Shown: piece by piece, positions 45,302-54,338 of the stretch | Layout: every line of letters starts with the position of its first letter | Position numbering within the stretch: the first letter of the stretch is position 1 | DNA from: Marinobacterium iners | Lineage (GTDB): Bacteria > Pseudomonadota > Gammaproteobacteria > Pseudomonadales > Balneatricaceae | Reading direction: 5' to 3' | Length of the DNA stretch: 64,000 bases | NCBI RefSeq assembly: GCF_017310015.1 | Contig: NZ_CP022297.1 | Coordinates: forward strand, 1 to 64,000 | Notes under the pieces: model-generated | Database searches by the model: none | Told to the model about the DNA's origin: nothing | What the model saw: only the letters and a program-made list of their open reading frames with translations | Position numbers and translations under genes: made by a program

Positions 45302-47659
45302 ATGACTTTCGGCAGCAGTAACCGGGCCAAAGCCCGCCTTCTTGCCAGACGGCCACGCGCAACAGCCCCGCTCAAGCAGTCGATTATCTGGGGACTGTTG
45401 TTGCTGATCGGGCTGTTCATTGCCGGGCTTTGGGTGATGTCCCGCCTTAATCTGGAATATTCTCAGCGTACCCTGGCCGAGCTGCATCAGCGCCAGATCG
45501 AAACGGCCTTTACCAACAGTCTTGACCGGGTCAACAGCCGCCTGCAGCAGATAGAACAAGCTGCACAGGAATTGGCGAGGCTTGGACAAAGCCTGAAAAA
45601 CAGCTCCAGCCACCGCCAGGAAGCCGAGCTTATGCAGCGCCTGCTGGAGCGTCCTGAGCTGGAAGGGGTCGGATTATGGTATGGAGTGGGCGACCATCGC
45701 GCACTCAGCGGTGCTCAGGTCTATCGTGCAGCGGATGGTGTCCAGGCCGTTTCAGCGCAGGCGGGGCTGGACGTGCGGCAGGAGTTCTGGGAGTCCCTGC
45801 TGACAGAGAGTGTGAGCCCGAACCGTTTCTGGTGGACACCGATTTACACTCACCCACTCAGCGGCGAGCCTGTCATAAGCCTGATTCGTCCACTGTTGGA
45901 GGGCTCTCGTGTCATCGGCGTTTTGAGCACTGACTGGCAGCCGCAAAGTCTGCTGGCCCTGCTCAACAGGGCCGATTTCAGCTCGGGTGCGCGAATCTGG
46001 CTCAGCTCGGGGCAGGATCGGCGTCAGGCACAGCCGCAGGACGAGGCCCGGTCGGGTGCGATACTGGACCAGATCGAGCAGCACCTGATGTTCGAAACGG
46101 TGCGGGCCTCCATGCAGCATGACTCCTATCGGATAGCGGGAGAGCCGCTTGAACTGTATTACGCCACCACGCGTGCCGGCCTGCGCCTGACTGCGGCGGT
46201 TCCAAGAGATGAAGTAAACGCGGTGCTGTTGCCTCTGCAGGAAAACAGTAACCGTATCCTGCTGCTGGGTGGTCTGGCGATTCTGCTGCTGTCGACTCCC
46301 ATTCTGTTCAAGGTCACCGCCCCTTTGTGTGAGCTGAAAGCCTCCTACACCGACGAATTGACCGGGCTGCCCAACCGCGCCCGCCTGTTGCAGGAGCTGC
46401 AGCACGAGAGTGGCGTGACACTGATACTGATCAATCTGGACCGGTTTCGGGAGATCAATGGCCTGTTTGGAGATGCCTGTGGTGACTACATTCTCAAGGA
46501 AGTTGCACTGCGGCTTGAGGGCTATATCAGCAGTATGGAGTGGCACGGAACCCGGCTCTACCGCCTCAGCGGTGACGAATTTGCGATTCAGGCACCGAGG
46601 CGCAAGCCGGAGCTGATTGAAGCTGAACTGGAAGCGTTGCTGCGCTGTCTGCGTCAGGCTCCGGTATTTTGGCAGAACCATCAGATCAACCTCAGTGCAA
46701 CCCTGAGTGCCGCCGTGCCCTGGTACGACGCACCGCGTCAACACAGTCTGTTCATTCACGCAAAAGAAGCACTGCGAGAGGCACGGCAGCAGGGGCTGCA
46801 CTATCGTGTCTATGACGGCTCGCAGCCGCTGGAGCAGCAGTTTGAGCACAACCAGATCTGGGCCGGCAAGTTGCGCGAGGCGCTGGACAGCGAGCGGCTG
46901 GTGGCCTGGTATCAGCCGATACTGAACAACACCACCGGTCGCATCGACAAGTATGAGTGTCTGGTGCGCATGCTGGATGCCGAGGGCAACCCGGCCAGCC
47001 CCGGCCACTTTCTGGGGGTGGCCGGAAAGCTGCGGCTTGACCGTCATATCACCCGTATCATGGTGGAGCGCTGTTTTGCCCGTTTTCAGGACTCGCCGCT
47101 GCAATTCTCGATCAACCTGGCTTACGGTGACCTGCAGGATATCGAGTTGACTGGCTTCATTCTTGAAAAGCTGGACGAAACGGGTGTGGGTCCGCGGGTG
47201 ATATTCGAGATTCTGGAGTCGGACAGTATCGACAATTACGATCAGGTGAAAGAGTTTGTCGATCAGGCCAAGCAGCGCGGCTGTCGCATTGCCATCGATG
47301 ACTTCGGTACCGGCTATTCCAACTTCGAGCATCTGCTGCAGCTGCAGGTGGACCTGATCAAGATCGATGCCAGCCTGATCCGCAATCTGGACAGTGATAC
47401 CAATGCGCGTCGGGTTACCCGCGGGATCGTTGGCCTTGCCCGCAGCATGAAGATCGAGACCGTGGCGGAGTTTGTACACTCGCCCGAAATTCAGATGGAA
47501 GTGCTGCGGCTCGGAATCAGCTTTTCGCAGGGCGCCCTGATCGGTATGCCCGCGTCTGAACTGATGGTGAATGTACCCAAGGAGTTGGTGCAGCAGACCT
47601 ATTGCGGGCGCAGTACGTCCGTGCAACAGCTGCGGTCTCCGGTGACGGGCAGGCGCTGA
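45302..47659 (+). CDS. GGDEF/EAL protein with N-terminal sensor domain and altered motifs
   Basis: The 785-residue protein has an N-terminal transmembrane helix (IIWGLLLLIGLFIAGLWV), a periplasmic Cache-like sensor region (residues about 55-310) and a second helix (ILLLGGLAILLLSTPILF). A diguanylate cyclase domain follows, whose signature is SGDEF (423-427) rather than GGDEF, then an EAL domain with ECL (552-554) in place of EAL. DDFGTGYSNFEHL and KIDASLI of the phosphodiesterase site are intact. The first glutamate of EAL is kept, so phosphodiesterase activity is plausible, and cyclase activity is doubtful. It ends at a bidirectional terminator. Confidence 0.9.
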   Translation: MTFGSSNRAKARLLARRPRATAPLKQSIIWGLLLLIGLFIAGLWVMSRLNLEYSQRTLAELHQRQIETAFTNSLDRVNSRLQQIEQAAQELARLGQSLKNSSSHRQEAELMQRLLERPELEGVGLWYGVGDHRALSGAQVYRAADGVQAVSAQAGLDVRQEFWESLLTESVSPNRFWWTPIYTHPLSGEPVISLIRPLLEGSRVIGVLSTDWQPQSLLALLNRADFSSGARIWLSSGQDRRQAQPQDEARSGAILDQIEQHLMFETVRASMQHDSYRIAGEPLELYYATTRAGLRLTAAVPRDEVNAVLLPLQENSNRILLLGGLAILLLSTPILFKVTAPLCELKASYTDELTGLPNRARLLQELQHESGVTLILINLDRFREINGLFGDACGDYILKEVALRLEGYISSMEWHGTRLYRLSGDEFAIQAPRRKPELIEAELEALLRCLRQAPVFWQNHQINLSATLSAAVPWYDAPRQHSLFIHAKEALREARQQGLHYRVYDGSQPLEQQFEHNQIWAGKLREALDSERLVAWYQPILNNTTGRIDKYECLVRMLDAEGNPASPGHFLGVAGKLRLDRHITRIMVERCFARFQDSPLQFSINLAYGDLQDIELTGFILEKLDETGVGPRVIFEILESDSIDNYDQVKEFVDQAKQRGCRIAIDDFGTGYSNFEHLLQLQVDLIKIDASLIRNLDSDTNARRVTRGIVGLARSMKIETVAEFVHSPEIQMEVLRLGISFSQGALIGMPASELMVNVPKELVQQTYCGRSTSVQQLRSPVTGRR

Positions 47660-47678
47660 AGGTGTAGCAGGCAGATAC

Positions 47679-47708
47679 AAAAAAGCCCCGCTTTCGCGAG
47701 GCTTTTTT
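47679..47708. terminator. Bidirectional terminator between GGDEF/EAL gene and tRNA-Phe
   Basis: A stem of AAAAAAGCC..CGC with GCG..GGCTTTTTT has one mismatch and flanking A and T runs on both sides. It could terminate the plus-strand GGDEF/EAL gene and the minus-strand tRNA-Phe, whose 3' end lies ten bases away. Confidence 0.85.
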
Positions 47709-47717
47709 GTTGAATCT

Positions 47718-47793
47718 TGGTGCCCAGAGACGGAATCGAACCGCCGACACGGGGATTTTCAATCCCCTGCTCTACCGACTGAGCTATCTGGGC
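47718..47793 (-). tRNA. tRNA-Phe (anticodon GAA)
   Basis: This 76-base tRNA has the acceptor GCCCAGA/TCTGGGC and encoded CCA. The anticodon stem is GGGGA/TCCCC with loop TTGAAAA, giving anticodon GAA. The T arm is GGCGGTTCGATTCCGTC. It is on the minus strand with its own promoter. Confidence 0.97.
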
Positions 47794-47804
47794 AACGGGG
47801 GCGT

Positions 47805-47833
47805 ATTAAACCGGAAAGCCCGAAGGTGGTCAA
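47805..47833 (-). promoter_or_regulatory. Promoter of tRNA-Phe
   Basis: Read on the minus strand, TTGACC, a 17-base spacer and TTTAAT are followed by a GC-rich discriminator and, after 11 bases, the tRNA start. It is a near-consensus sigma70 promoter. Confidence 0.78.
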
Positions 47834-47848
47834 GCCCCGCAGGTGGAA

Positions 47849-48121
47849 TTATTTTTCCGGCGGCACGTAGCCATCAGCCTTGTCGTAGTCTTCGCCGGAG
47901 AGGAACTTTTCCATCTCCTGCTGCAGATACTTGCGGCTTTCCGGGTCCATAAGGCTCAAGTGCTTCTCGTTGATCAGCATGGTCTGATGATCGGTCCACT
48001 CCTGCCAGGCCTTTTTCGATACGTTGTCGTAGATCTGCTGTCCCAGCTCACCCGGGTAGGGCGCGCGCTCCAGACCTTCCAGTTCCTGTTTGTACTTGCG
48101 GCAGAAAACCGTGCGTGTCAT
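47849..48121 (-). CDS. yggX: Fe(2+)-trafficking / oxidative damage protection protein YggX
   Basis: This 90-residue cytoplasmic protein begins MTRTVFCRKYKQELEGLERAPYPG, with the conserved redox-sensitive Cys7. The rest (LGQQIYDNVSKKAWQEWTDHQTMLINEKHLSLMDPESRKYLQQEM) matches the family throughout. It protects iron-sulfur enzymes from oxidation. It lies 15 bases after mutY, whose product carries a [4Fe-4S] cluster, a pairing conserved in E. coli and Pseudomonas. Confidence 0.96.
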   Translation of the reverse strand: MTRTVFCRKYKQELEGLERAPYPGELGQQIYDNVSKKAWQEWTDHQTMLINEKHLSLMDPESRKYLQQEMEKFLSGEDYDKADGYVPPEK

Positions 48122-48136
48122 GTGCTGTCTCCGATT

Positions 48137-49180
48137 TCAGCTGGCGTAGCGTTCAAGCAGGCGCTTGACCGGGGCGGCCAGTCCGATATTTGCAGGTTGG
48201 TCCACGTTATACCAGAGTGCTGGCGCGCCTTCCATGACAGAGTTTGTGGGGTCTTTCAGCGCAACTCGGGCTGGGGTGATGTCCAGATGGTAGTGGCTGA
48301 AGGTATGGCGCATCGGCTCGAACACTTCGGTTGCGGCTGTATCAAGCTCAAGTCCCAACGCAGCCTGCACATCGCGCAGGTCGGCCACCTCAGGCAGGCT
48401 CCAGAGACCACCCCAGATGCCGCTGGGCGGCCGCTGCTGCAGCAGGATCTCGCCCTCTTCATTGCGGATCAACAGCATCAGCGTCTGTTTTACCGGCAGC
48501 ACTTTCTTCGGTCGCGGTGATGGCAGGCGGTCGGTCAGATTCAGTGCCCGGGCCTCACAGCCCTGCTGCAGCGGACACAGCAGGCAGCTTGGCTTGCTGC
48601 GGGTGCAAAGCGTTGCGCCCAGGTCCATCATTGCCTGAGTGTAGTCACCCACTCGTTCATAAGGGGTATTGTGCTCGGCATACTCCCACAGCTCTTTCAT
48701 CACCGAGGGCGTGCCGGGCCAGCCTTCCACTGCGTAAAAACGTGCCAGTACCCGCTTGACGTTGCCATCGAGTATGGCGGCTCGCTGTCCGGTCGAGATC
48801 GAAACAATGGCACCCGCCGTTGAGCGGCCTATGCCGGGCAGTTGTTCCATCTCTTCGACGCTGCGCGGGAATGCTCCACCCTGCTCGCGGCTGACGATGC
48901 GGGCGGTCTTGTGCAAATTGCGTGCACGTGCGTAGTAGCCAAGCCCCGTCCAGAGGTGAAGCACTTCGTCCTGCTCGGCATCCGCCAGATCATGCACGGT
49001 CGGGAAGCGCTCCACAAAGCGCTGGAAATAGGGGATCACTGTCTTCACCTGGGTCTGCTGCAGCATGATCTCGGAGATCCAGGTGAAGTAGGCAGTTTTC
49101 TCGGCCTGCCAGGGCAGGTCATGACGGCCGTGCCGGTCAAACCACTCCAGCACGGCCGTGTGGAACTGATCAGGTGTCAT
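48137..49180 (-). CDS. mutY: A/G-specific adenine glycosylase MutY
   Basis: MutY removes adenine mispaired with 8-oxoguanine. The 347 residues contain the glycosylase core EIMLQQTQVKTVIPYFQRF, the helix-hairpin-helix QLPGIGRSTAGAIVSI with its catalytic Asp downstream in AILDGNVKRVLARF, and the [4Fe-4S] ligands in CTRSKPSCLLCPLQQGC. The C-terminal NUDIX-like domain recognises 8-oxoG. Its ATG overlaps the AsmA stop, so asmA-mutY-yggX is one operon. Confidence 0.97.
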   Translation of the reverse strand: MTPDQFHTAVLEWFDRHGRHDLPWQAEKTAYFTWISEIMLQQTQVKTVIPYFQRFVERFPTVHDLADAEQDEVLHLWTGLGYYARARNLHKTARIVSREQGGAFPRSVEEMEQLPGIGRSTAGAIVSISTGQRAAILDGNVKRVLARFYAVEGWPGTPSVMKELWEYAEHNTPYERVGDYTQAMMDLGATLCTRSKPSCLLCPLQQGCEARALNLTDRLPSPRPKKVLPVKQTLMLLIRNEEGEILLQQRPPSGIWGGLWSLPEVADLRDVQAALGLELDTAATEVFEPMRHTFSHYHLDITPARVALKDPTNSVMEGAPALWYNVDQPANIGLAAPVKRLLERYAS

Positions 49181-51348
49181 CGGCCAAACAGTCCCTTGAG
49201 TACATTGGAGCCTTCTTCGCCCAGTTTTTCCTTCAGCTTGTCTTCCACCTGAGTGCCAACTTTTTCTTCCACCTTACGGCGCGCTTCAGCCTTGATGATG
49301 TCAGAGATGAAGCTGGTATCCAGACGGCACAGCTTGGCAGGCTCATCGTAGAAACCGCCTTTGCAGTTGACCGGTACTTCAACGCCTTCGAGACGATCAT
49401 TGACGGAGCAGCTCTGGTTGAACAGGTTGTCTTCAATGGTCAGGCCAACTCGATAGTCCAGTGTTTGCTGTGGCAGGTTGATACTGCCGCGCCCTGCCAG
49501 CGCCATCGCATCCAGCTGTGCCTTGAGATCCTGATTGCTGACCACACCGTTGCGGATGTTGAAGCTGGCACCCAGATCGGCAAAGGGGGTGGTTTTGTCG
49601 ACCTGCTCGGCATTGATCCAGAGTGCCGAGACGTTGTTGATGCCCTGACACATGGACTGGGCAGCATCGATACCCTTGATCAGACCTTCGGCCATACCCA
49701 TGTTGGCTGTGCCGTTGAGCGAGTTGACCCAGGCGTGGATCGACTGGCCGCTCATGCTCAGATCGGCCTTGGCATTGAACTTGCCGGCCATCACATCGGT
49801 ATTGGCCAGAGTCTGCAGCACCGAGCCGATCTGCACCCCGCTGATTTGTTTACTGACACTCAGTTGCAGCGGTGCCTTGCGAGCATCGATGCGAGCGGTC
49901 GCATTGACCTGGCCTTCAAATACGCCGGAGCTGAAGCGGGTCAGACGAATCAGGCCACTGTCAGCGCTCAGGCTCAAGCCTAGCTTGCTCAGGTTGATGT
50001 CGTTGACCTTGAGGCTGTCCAGATCCAGGTCAGCACTGAGGTTTAATGCGCGCAGCGGCTCCAGCGGAATGATCTCGTCTTTGGGCCAGCCAGCGCTGCG
50101 AGCCGTTGAGCTGCTGCCGGTACCAGCACCGGTGCTGGTACCGTCCGACCCTTTGGCGGCTGAGCCGGTTGACGGTGGCAGATAGCGATCTGCATCAAGA
50201 GTGTTGCCCTTGAGCTTGAGTGCGATCACCTGAGAATCGAGTACAAAGCTGGCTTCACCGTCCAGGCGGGTATCATCCAGCTGCAGAGTCAGCGGTTTGA
50301 GCTGTACTGTACCGGCCTGACCGCCAAGGGTTGCCTTGAAGGAGGCGCTGGTCAGGGCGTTGCTGTCCGCCGTTTCCGGTGCACTCTGACCGAGTTGAGT
50401 CAGCAGCTGCTTCGGGTTGAAGCTGTTGCTCTGCAAAGAGCCGCTGAGTTCGGGCTGGCTGAAGTTGCGCAGTTTGATGTCACCGTTAAGGGTCAGCGGG
50501 TCCGCCTTGAGGCTGAGGCCGGTGATGTCCACCTGCTGCTCGTTGATATGGGCATCGATGCTGGCAGCAAGCGCAAACTCGAGTGCAGCGGGAACAGCCG
50601 CACCCTCGATCAGCTTCAGGGTGGAGTTAAGGTTGTCCAGACGGTAGCGGTTCTGGGCCAGGTCCAGCGTAATGTCAGCATCCAGTTTGGCCTGAGTACT
50701 CAGTTGCAGCTGGTCGGCGGCAAACTGGCGCAGGGCAAAGCTCAGCTCAAGCGGAAATGCCTGGTCCAGACTGACGCGGCCAGTGGTCAGGTTAAGGTCA
50801 CTCAGCTCGATGCGGCTGTCATTGGTCTGATCGGTAAAGGTCAGTGCAGCGTTGCTCAGCTCAATCGCCTCGATATCGATCTCAAGGGTCTTGCCGGGGT
50901 CAGCGGTTGCCGAAGACTCGGTCGCCTCCTGTGATGGCGAGGTGGCACTGCTCTCTGTAGCCACTGCACCTGTCCAGTTGTTGCCTTCAGCGGTCTGTAC
51001 CAGCTCCAGCTGCAGGCCATCAACCAGAATACGATTCATCTGCAGCTGGCCACCCAGCAGTGCCGGAATACTGACTGAAATTTCAGCCCGGGCAAGCTGG
51101 CCCAGTGACGGTTTTTCAGGATAGCCCACGCCAACATTGTTCAGCTCAAGTGCCAGCCAGGGATAATAGAAGGACCAGCCAATATCACCGGCAATATCCA
51201 GTTCGATGCCGGCCTGCTTCAACGCTGCATCACGAATCTGGGGTTTGTAATCGTTGGGATCGACCAGTGTGACTATCGCAACCGCGGCGGCTGCCAGCAG
51301 CACGATGATCAACAGGATGATTGCGGCTATCAACTTGATCGCTTTCAT
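49177..51348 (-). CDS. AsmA-family envelope protein
   Basis: This 723-residue protein has an N-terminal membrane anchor (LIAAIILLIIVLLAAAAVAIVTLVDPNDYKPQI) followed by the AsmA N-terminal domain. A long beta-rich periplasmic region includes a Ser/Gly/Thr-rich linker (residues about 395-420). The C-terminal AsmA-2 portion (MSGQSIHAWVNSLNGTANMGM, GIDAAQSMCQGINN) completes the family profile. AsmA-like proteins are thought to take part in lipid transport or outer-membrane assembly. It heads asmA-mutY-yggX and is divergent from hisB. Confidence 0.9.
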   Translation of the reverse strand: MKAIKLIAAIILLIIVLLAAAAVAIVTLVDPNDYKPQIRDAALKQAGIELDIAGDIGWSFYYPWLALELNNVGVGYPEKPSLGQLARAEISVSIPALLGGQLQMNRILVDGLQLELVQTAEGNNWTGAVATESSATSPSQEATESSATADPGKTLEIDIEAIELSNAALTFTDQTNDSRIELSDLNLTTGRVSLDQAFPLELSFALRQFAADQLQLSTQAKLDADITLDLAQNRYRLDNLNSTLKLIEGAAVPAALEFALAASIDAHINEQQVDITGLSLKADPLTLNGDIKLRNFSQPELSGSLQSNSFNPKQLLTQLGQSAPETADSNALTSASFKATLGGQAGTVQLKPLTLQLDDTRLDGEASFVLDSQVIALKLKGNTLDADRYLPPSTGSAAKGSDGTSTGAGTGSSSTARSAGWPKDEIIPLEPLRALNLSADLDLDSLKVNDINLSKLGLSLSADSGLIRLTRFSSGVFEGQVNATARIDARKAPLQLSVSKQISGVQIGSVLQTLANTDVMAGKFNAKADLSMSGQSIHAWVNSLNGTANMGMAEGLIKGIDAAQSMCQGINNVSALWINAEQVDKTTPFADLGASFNIRNGVVSNQDLKAQLDAMALAGRGSINLPQQTLDYRVGLTIEDNLFNQSCSVNDRLEGVEVPVNCKGGFYDEPAKLCRLDTSFISDIIKAEARRKVEEKVGTQVEDKLKEKLGEEGSNVLKGLFGR

Positions 51349-51498
51349 AAATTGGCCCTGTGTTTTCCCTGGGGTTTAGAATGTGTCTGAGTATAGCGGA
51401 ACTGTGCGGCAGATTCTGTCAGTTGCCAATGAACCTGCCGTTAAGCGACGGTTGAATGTATAATGATCGTTTTGGTAAAACCCATGGCGGAGAGAAAG

Positions 51499-52092
51499 AT
51501 GGCCGAGCGCAAAGCCCAGGTAACCCGCAACACGCTGGAGACCCAGATCAGTGTTGCAATCAACCTTGATGGCACCGGGCAGCTGGATGTGGATACCGGT
51601 GTGCCTTTTCTGGATCACATGCTGGATCAGATCGCCCGGCATGGCCTGATTGACCTTGAAATCAGCGCAATCGGCGACCTGCATATCGACGACCATCACA
51701 CCGTGGAAGATATCGGCATTACCCTTGGCCAGGCATTCAAGCAGGCTGTGGGCGACAAGAAAGGCATCCGTCGTTACGGCCATGCCTATGTGCCCCTGGA
51801 TGAAGCGCTGTCGCGCGTGGTGATCGACTTCTCCGGCCGTCCCGGCCTTGAAATGCATGTGGACTTCACCCGGGGCCGTGTGGGCGGGTTCGACGTGGAT
51901 CTGTTCAGTGAATTCTTCCACGGCTTCGTCAACCATGCCCAGGTAACGCTGCACATCGACAACCTGCGTGGCAAGAACACTCACCATCAGGCCGAAACCG
52001 TTTTCAAGGCGTTTGGCCGTGCCCTGCGCATGGCGCTGGAGTTTGACCCGCGCGGCGAAGGGATCATGCCCTCCACTAAGGGGTGCCTGTAA
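51499..52092 (+). CDS. hisB: Imidazoleglycerol-phosphate dehydratase
   Basis: This is the monofunctional HisB dehydratase of histidine synthesis. The 197 residues equal the pseudomonad length. The metal-binding motifs DDHHTVED and NTHHQAETVFKA are present, and the C-terminus is MPSTKGCL. I start at the ATG at 51499, which follows GGAGAG, rather than at two upstream in-frame starts. TATAAT at 51459-51464 is a candidate -10 of the hisBHAF transcript. Confidence 0.97.
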   Translation: MAERKAQVTRNTLETQISVAINLDGTGQLDVDTGVPFLDHMLDQIARHGLIDLEISAIGDLHIDDHHTVEDIGITLGQAFKQAVGDKKGIRRYGHAYVPLDEALSRVVIDFSGRPGLEMHVDFTRGRVGGFDVDLFSEFFHGFVNHAQVTLHIDNLRGKNTHHQAETVFKAFGRALRMALEFDPRGEGIMPSTKGCL

Positions 52093-52095
52093 GTC

Positions 52096-52743
52096 ATGAG
52101 CAGTATCGCAGTAATCGACTATGGCATGGGCAACCTGCACTCTGTGGCCAAGGCGCTGGAGCATGTTCAGCCGGGCGTTGAGGTGCGGGTGACCGCCGAC
52201 CCGGAACAGGTACGCAGTGCCGATCGTGTTCTGTTGCCCGGAGTGGGCGCCATTCGTGACTGTATGGCTGAGATCCGTCGCCTGGGTGTGGATGCCGAGG
52301 TGCGTGAAGCGATCGCGTCGGGCAAGCCGTTTTTGGGTATCTGTGTCGGCTATCAGGCGCTGATGGAGTTTTCCGAAGAGAACAACGGTGTCGACTGCCT
52401 CGGCGAGTTCGAGGGCCGCGTCAACTTCTTCGGCAATGACCTCAGGGACGCCGATGGCGAGCGCCTGAAAGTACCGCACATGGGCTGGAACCAGGTCTAC
52501 CAGACTCAGGACCATCCACTCTGGGCCAGCATAGAAGATGGCAGCCGTTTCTACTTTGTACACAGCTACTACGTAAAGGCGAGACAGCGCGAGCTGGTTG
52601 CCGCTACCTGTAACTACGGCGTCGACTTTGATGTGGCGATCGCTCGCGACAACGTGTTTGCGGTGCAGTTCCATCCCGAGAAAAGCCAGAAGGTGGGGCT
52701 GCAGCTGCTGCAGAACTTTCTCAACTGGGACGGCCGCCCCTGA
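52096..52743 (+). CDS. hisH: Imidazole glycerol phosphate synthase glutaminase subunit HisH
   Basis: HisH hydrolyses glutamine and passes ammonia to HisF. The 215 residues show the triad: the nucleophile Cys83 in LGICVGYQAL, and His193 and Glu195 in QFHPEKSQ. It begins three bases after hisB. Together with HisF, further along the operon, it forms the cyclase complex. Confidence 0.97.
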   Translation: MSSIAVIDYGMGNLHSVAKALEHVQPGVEVRVTADPEQVRSADRVLLPGVGAIRDCMAEIRRLGVDAEVREAIASGKPFLGICVGYQALMEFSEENNGVDCLGEFEGRVNFFGNDLRDADGERLKVPHMGWNQVYQTQDHPLWASIEDGSRFYFVHSYYVKARQRELVAATCNYGVDFDVAIARDNVFAVQFHPEKSQKVGLQLLQNFLNWDGRP

Positions 52744-52795
52744 GCCATACATTCGCCTGACAACTTTTGACTGATTATTCTGGATCTGAGCCGAT

Positions 52796-53536
52796 ATGCT
52801 GATTATTCCCGCGATTGACCTTAAAGATGGTGCCTGCGTTCGTTTGCGTCAGGGGCGCATGGACGACTCCACCGTATTTTCCGACAACCCGGTCGAAATG
52901 GCGGCCAAATGGGTCGAAGCCGGCTGCCGTCGTCTGCACCTGGTTGACCTGAACGGCGCCTTCGCCGGTGAGCCGGTCAATGGCGAGATCGTGAAGAAGA
53001 TCGCAGAGGCCTACCCGGACCTGCCGATCCAGATCGGTGGCGGAATTCGTTCCGCCGAGATCATTCAGGCCTATCTGGATGCCGGTGTGCAGTATGTCAT
53101 CATCGGTACCAAGGCGGTAAAAGAGCCGGAGTTCGTCACCGAGATGTGCAAGCGTTTCCCGGGTCACATCATCGTTGGTCTGGATGCACAGGACGGCTAT
53201 GTGGCGATCGACGGCTGGGCTGAAGTCACCGACGTGAAGGCGGTGGATCTGGCCAAGCGCTTCAAGAACGACGGTGTCAGTGCCATTGTCTACACCGATA
53301 TCAGCCGTGATGGCATGATGCAGGGCGTGAACGTGGACGCCACCGTGGAGCTGGCGCGTGAAGCCGGTATTCCGGTGATCGCCTCCGGTGGTGTGACCAA
53401 CATCGACGATATCAAGGCACTGGCAGCAGTGGCTGATCAGGGTATTCTGGGCGCTATTACCGGCCGTGCCATCTATGAAGGCACGCTGGACGTGGCTGAG
53501 GCTCAGACGCTGAGCGATCAGCTGACTGCCAAGTAA
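52796..53536 (+). CDS. hisA: Phosphoribosylformimino-5-aminoimidazole carboxamide ribotide isomerase HisA
   Basis: HisA isomerises ProFAR to PRFAR. The 246-residue TIM barrel has the catalytic Asp in IPAIDLKDGACVRL and the second in YTDISRDGMMQG, with phosphate-binding glycines GGIRS and ASGGVTNIDD. It lies 52 bases after hisH and 11 before hisF. Confidence 0.97.
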   Translation: MLIIPAIDLKDGACVRLRQGRMDDSTVFSDNPVEMAAKWVEAGCRRLHLVDLNGAFAGEPVNGEIVKKIAEAYPDLPIQIGGGIRSAEIIQAYLDAGVQYVIIGTKAVKEPEFVTEMCKRFPGHIIVGLDAQDGYVAIDGWAEVTDVKAVDLAKRFKNDGVSAIVYTDISRDGMMQGVNVDATVELAREAGIPVIASGGVTNIDDIKALAAVADQGILGAITGRAIYEGTLDVAEAQTLSDQLTAK

Positions 53537-53547
53537 GAGGACACAAG

Positions 53548-54321
53548 ATGGCTCTGGCAAAACGCATCATCCCCTGCCTCGACGTGGAAAATGGCCGCGT
53601 GGTAAAAGGGGTCAAGTTCCTCGATATTCGTGATGCCGGTGACCCGGTGGAAGTGGCCAAACGTTACGATGAGCAGGGCGCGGATGAGATCACTTTTCTC
53701 GATATCACCGCCACCCATGAGGGCCGCGACACCATGGTACATACCGTGGAGAAGATGGCGTCTCAGGTGTTCATTCCGCTGACCGTAGGCGGCGGCATTC
53801 GCACCTGCGAGGATATCCGCACCATGCTCAATGCCGGTGCCGACAAGGTGTCGATCAACAGCGCGGCGGTGACCAATCCCGACTTCGTGCGCGAAGCCGC
53901 GGAAAGATTCGGCAGCCAATGTATCGTTGTGGCGATTGATGCCAAAAAAGTGAGTCAGCCGGGTGAACCCGACCGTTGGGAGATCTTCACCCACGGCGGT
54001 CGCAAGCCGACCGGTATTGATGCCGTGGAATGGGCGAAGAAAATGGTCGACTACGGGGCCGGCGAAATCCTGCTCACCTCCATGGATCAGGACGGCGTCA
54101 AAAGCGGCTATGATCTGGGCGTGACCCGTGCAATCAGCGAGGCCGTGCATGTGCCGGTGATCGCGTCGGGTGGTGTGGGCAACCTGGACCATCTGGTGGA
54201 AGGCTGCACGCTGGGCAAGGCCGATGCGGTGCTGGCGGCCTCGATCTTCCACTTCAACGAGTACACCATCCCGCAGGCGAAGGAATACATGCGCCAACAC
54301 GGGATCGAAGTGCGGCTGTAA
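53548..54321 (+). CDS. hisF: Imidazole glycerol phosphate synthase cyclase subunit HisF
   Basis: HisF makes imidazole glycerol phosphate and AICAR from PRFAR and ammonia supplied by HisH. The 257-residue TIM barrel has active-site Asp residues in IPCLDVENGRVVKG and LTSMDQDGVKSGYDL. It is the last gene of hisBHAF. A 14-base palindrome CCGGCTGCAGCCGG at 54323-54336 follows and may help end transcription between it and the convergent barrel gene. Confidence 0.97.
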   Translation: MALAKRIIPCLDVENGRVVKGVKFLDIRDAGDPVEVAKRYDEQGADEITFLDITATHEGRDTMVHTVEKMASQVFIPLTVGGGIRTCEDIRTMLNAGADKVSINSAAVTNPDFVREAAERFGSQCIVVAIDAKKVSQPGEPDRWEIFTHGGRKPTGIDAVEWAKKMVDYGAGEILLTSMDQDGVKSGYDLGVTRAISEAVHVPVIASGGVGNLDHLVEGCTLGKADAVLAASIFHFNEYTIPQAKEYMRQHGIEVRL

Positions 54322-54338
54322 ACCGGCTGCAGCCGGGC

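Noticed and set aside
45752..47680. A 642-codon open frame on the minus strand opposite the GGDEF/EAL gene
   Set aside because: It is antisense to a gene with clear domain motifs. Its translation has no recognisable domain, and long antisense frames are common in GC-rich genes.
54323..54336. The palindrome CCGGCTGCAGCCGG after hisF as a classical terminator
   Set aside because: A 14-base palindrome leaves little room for a loop and no T-run follows on either strand, so it is mentioned only as a possible transcript-end structure.
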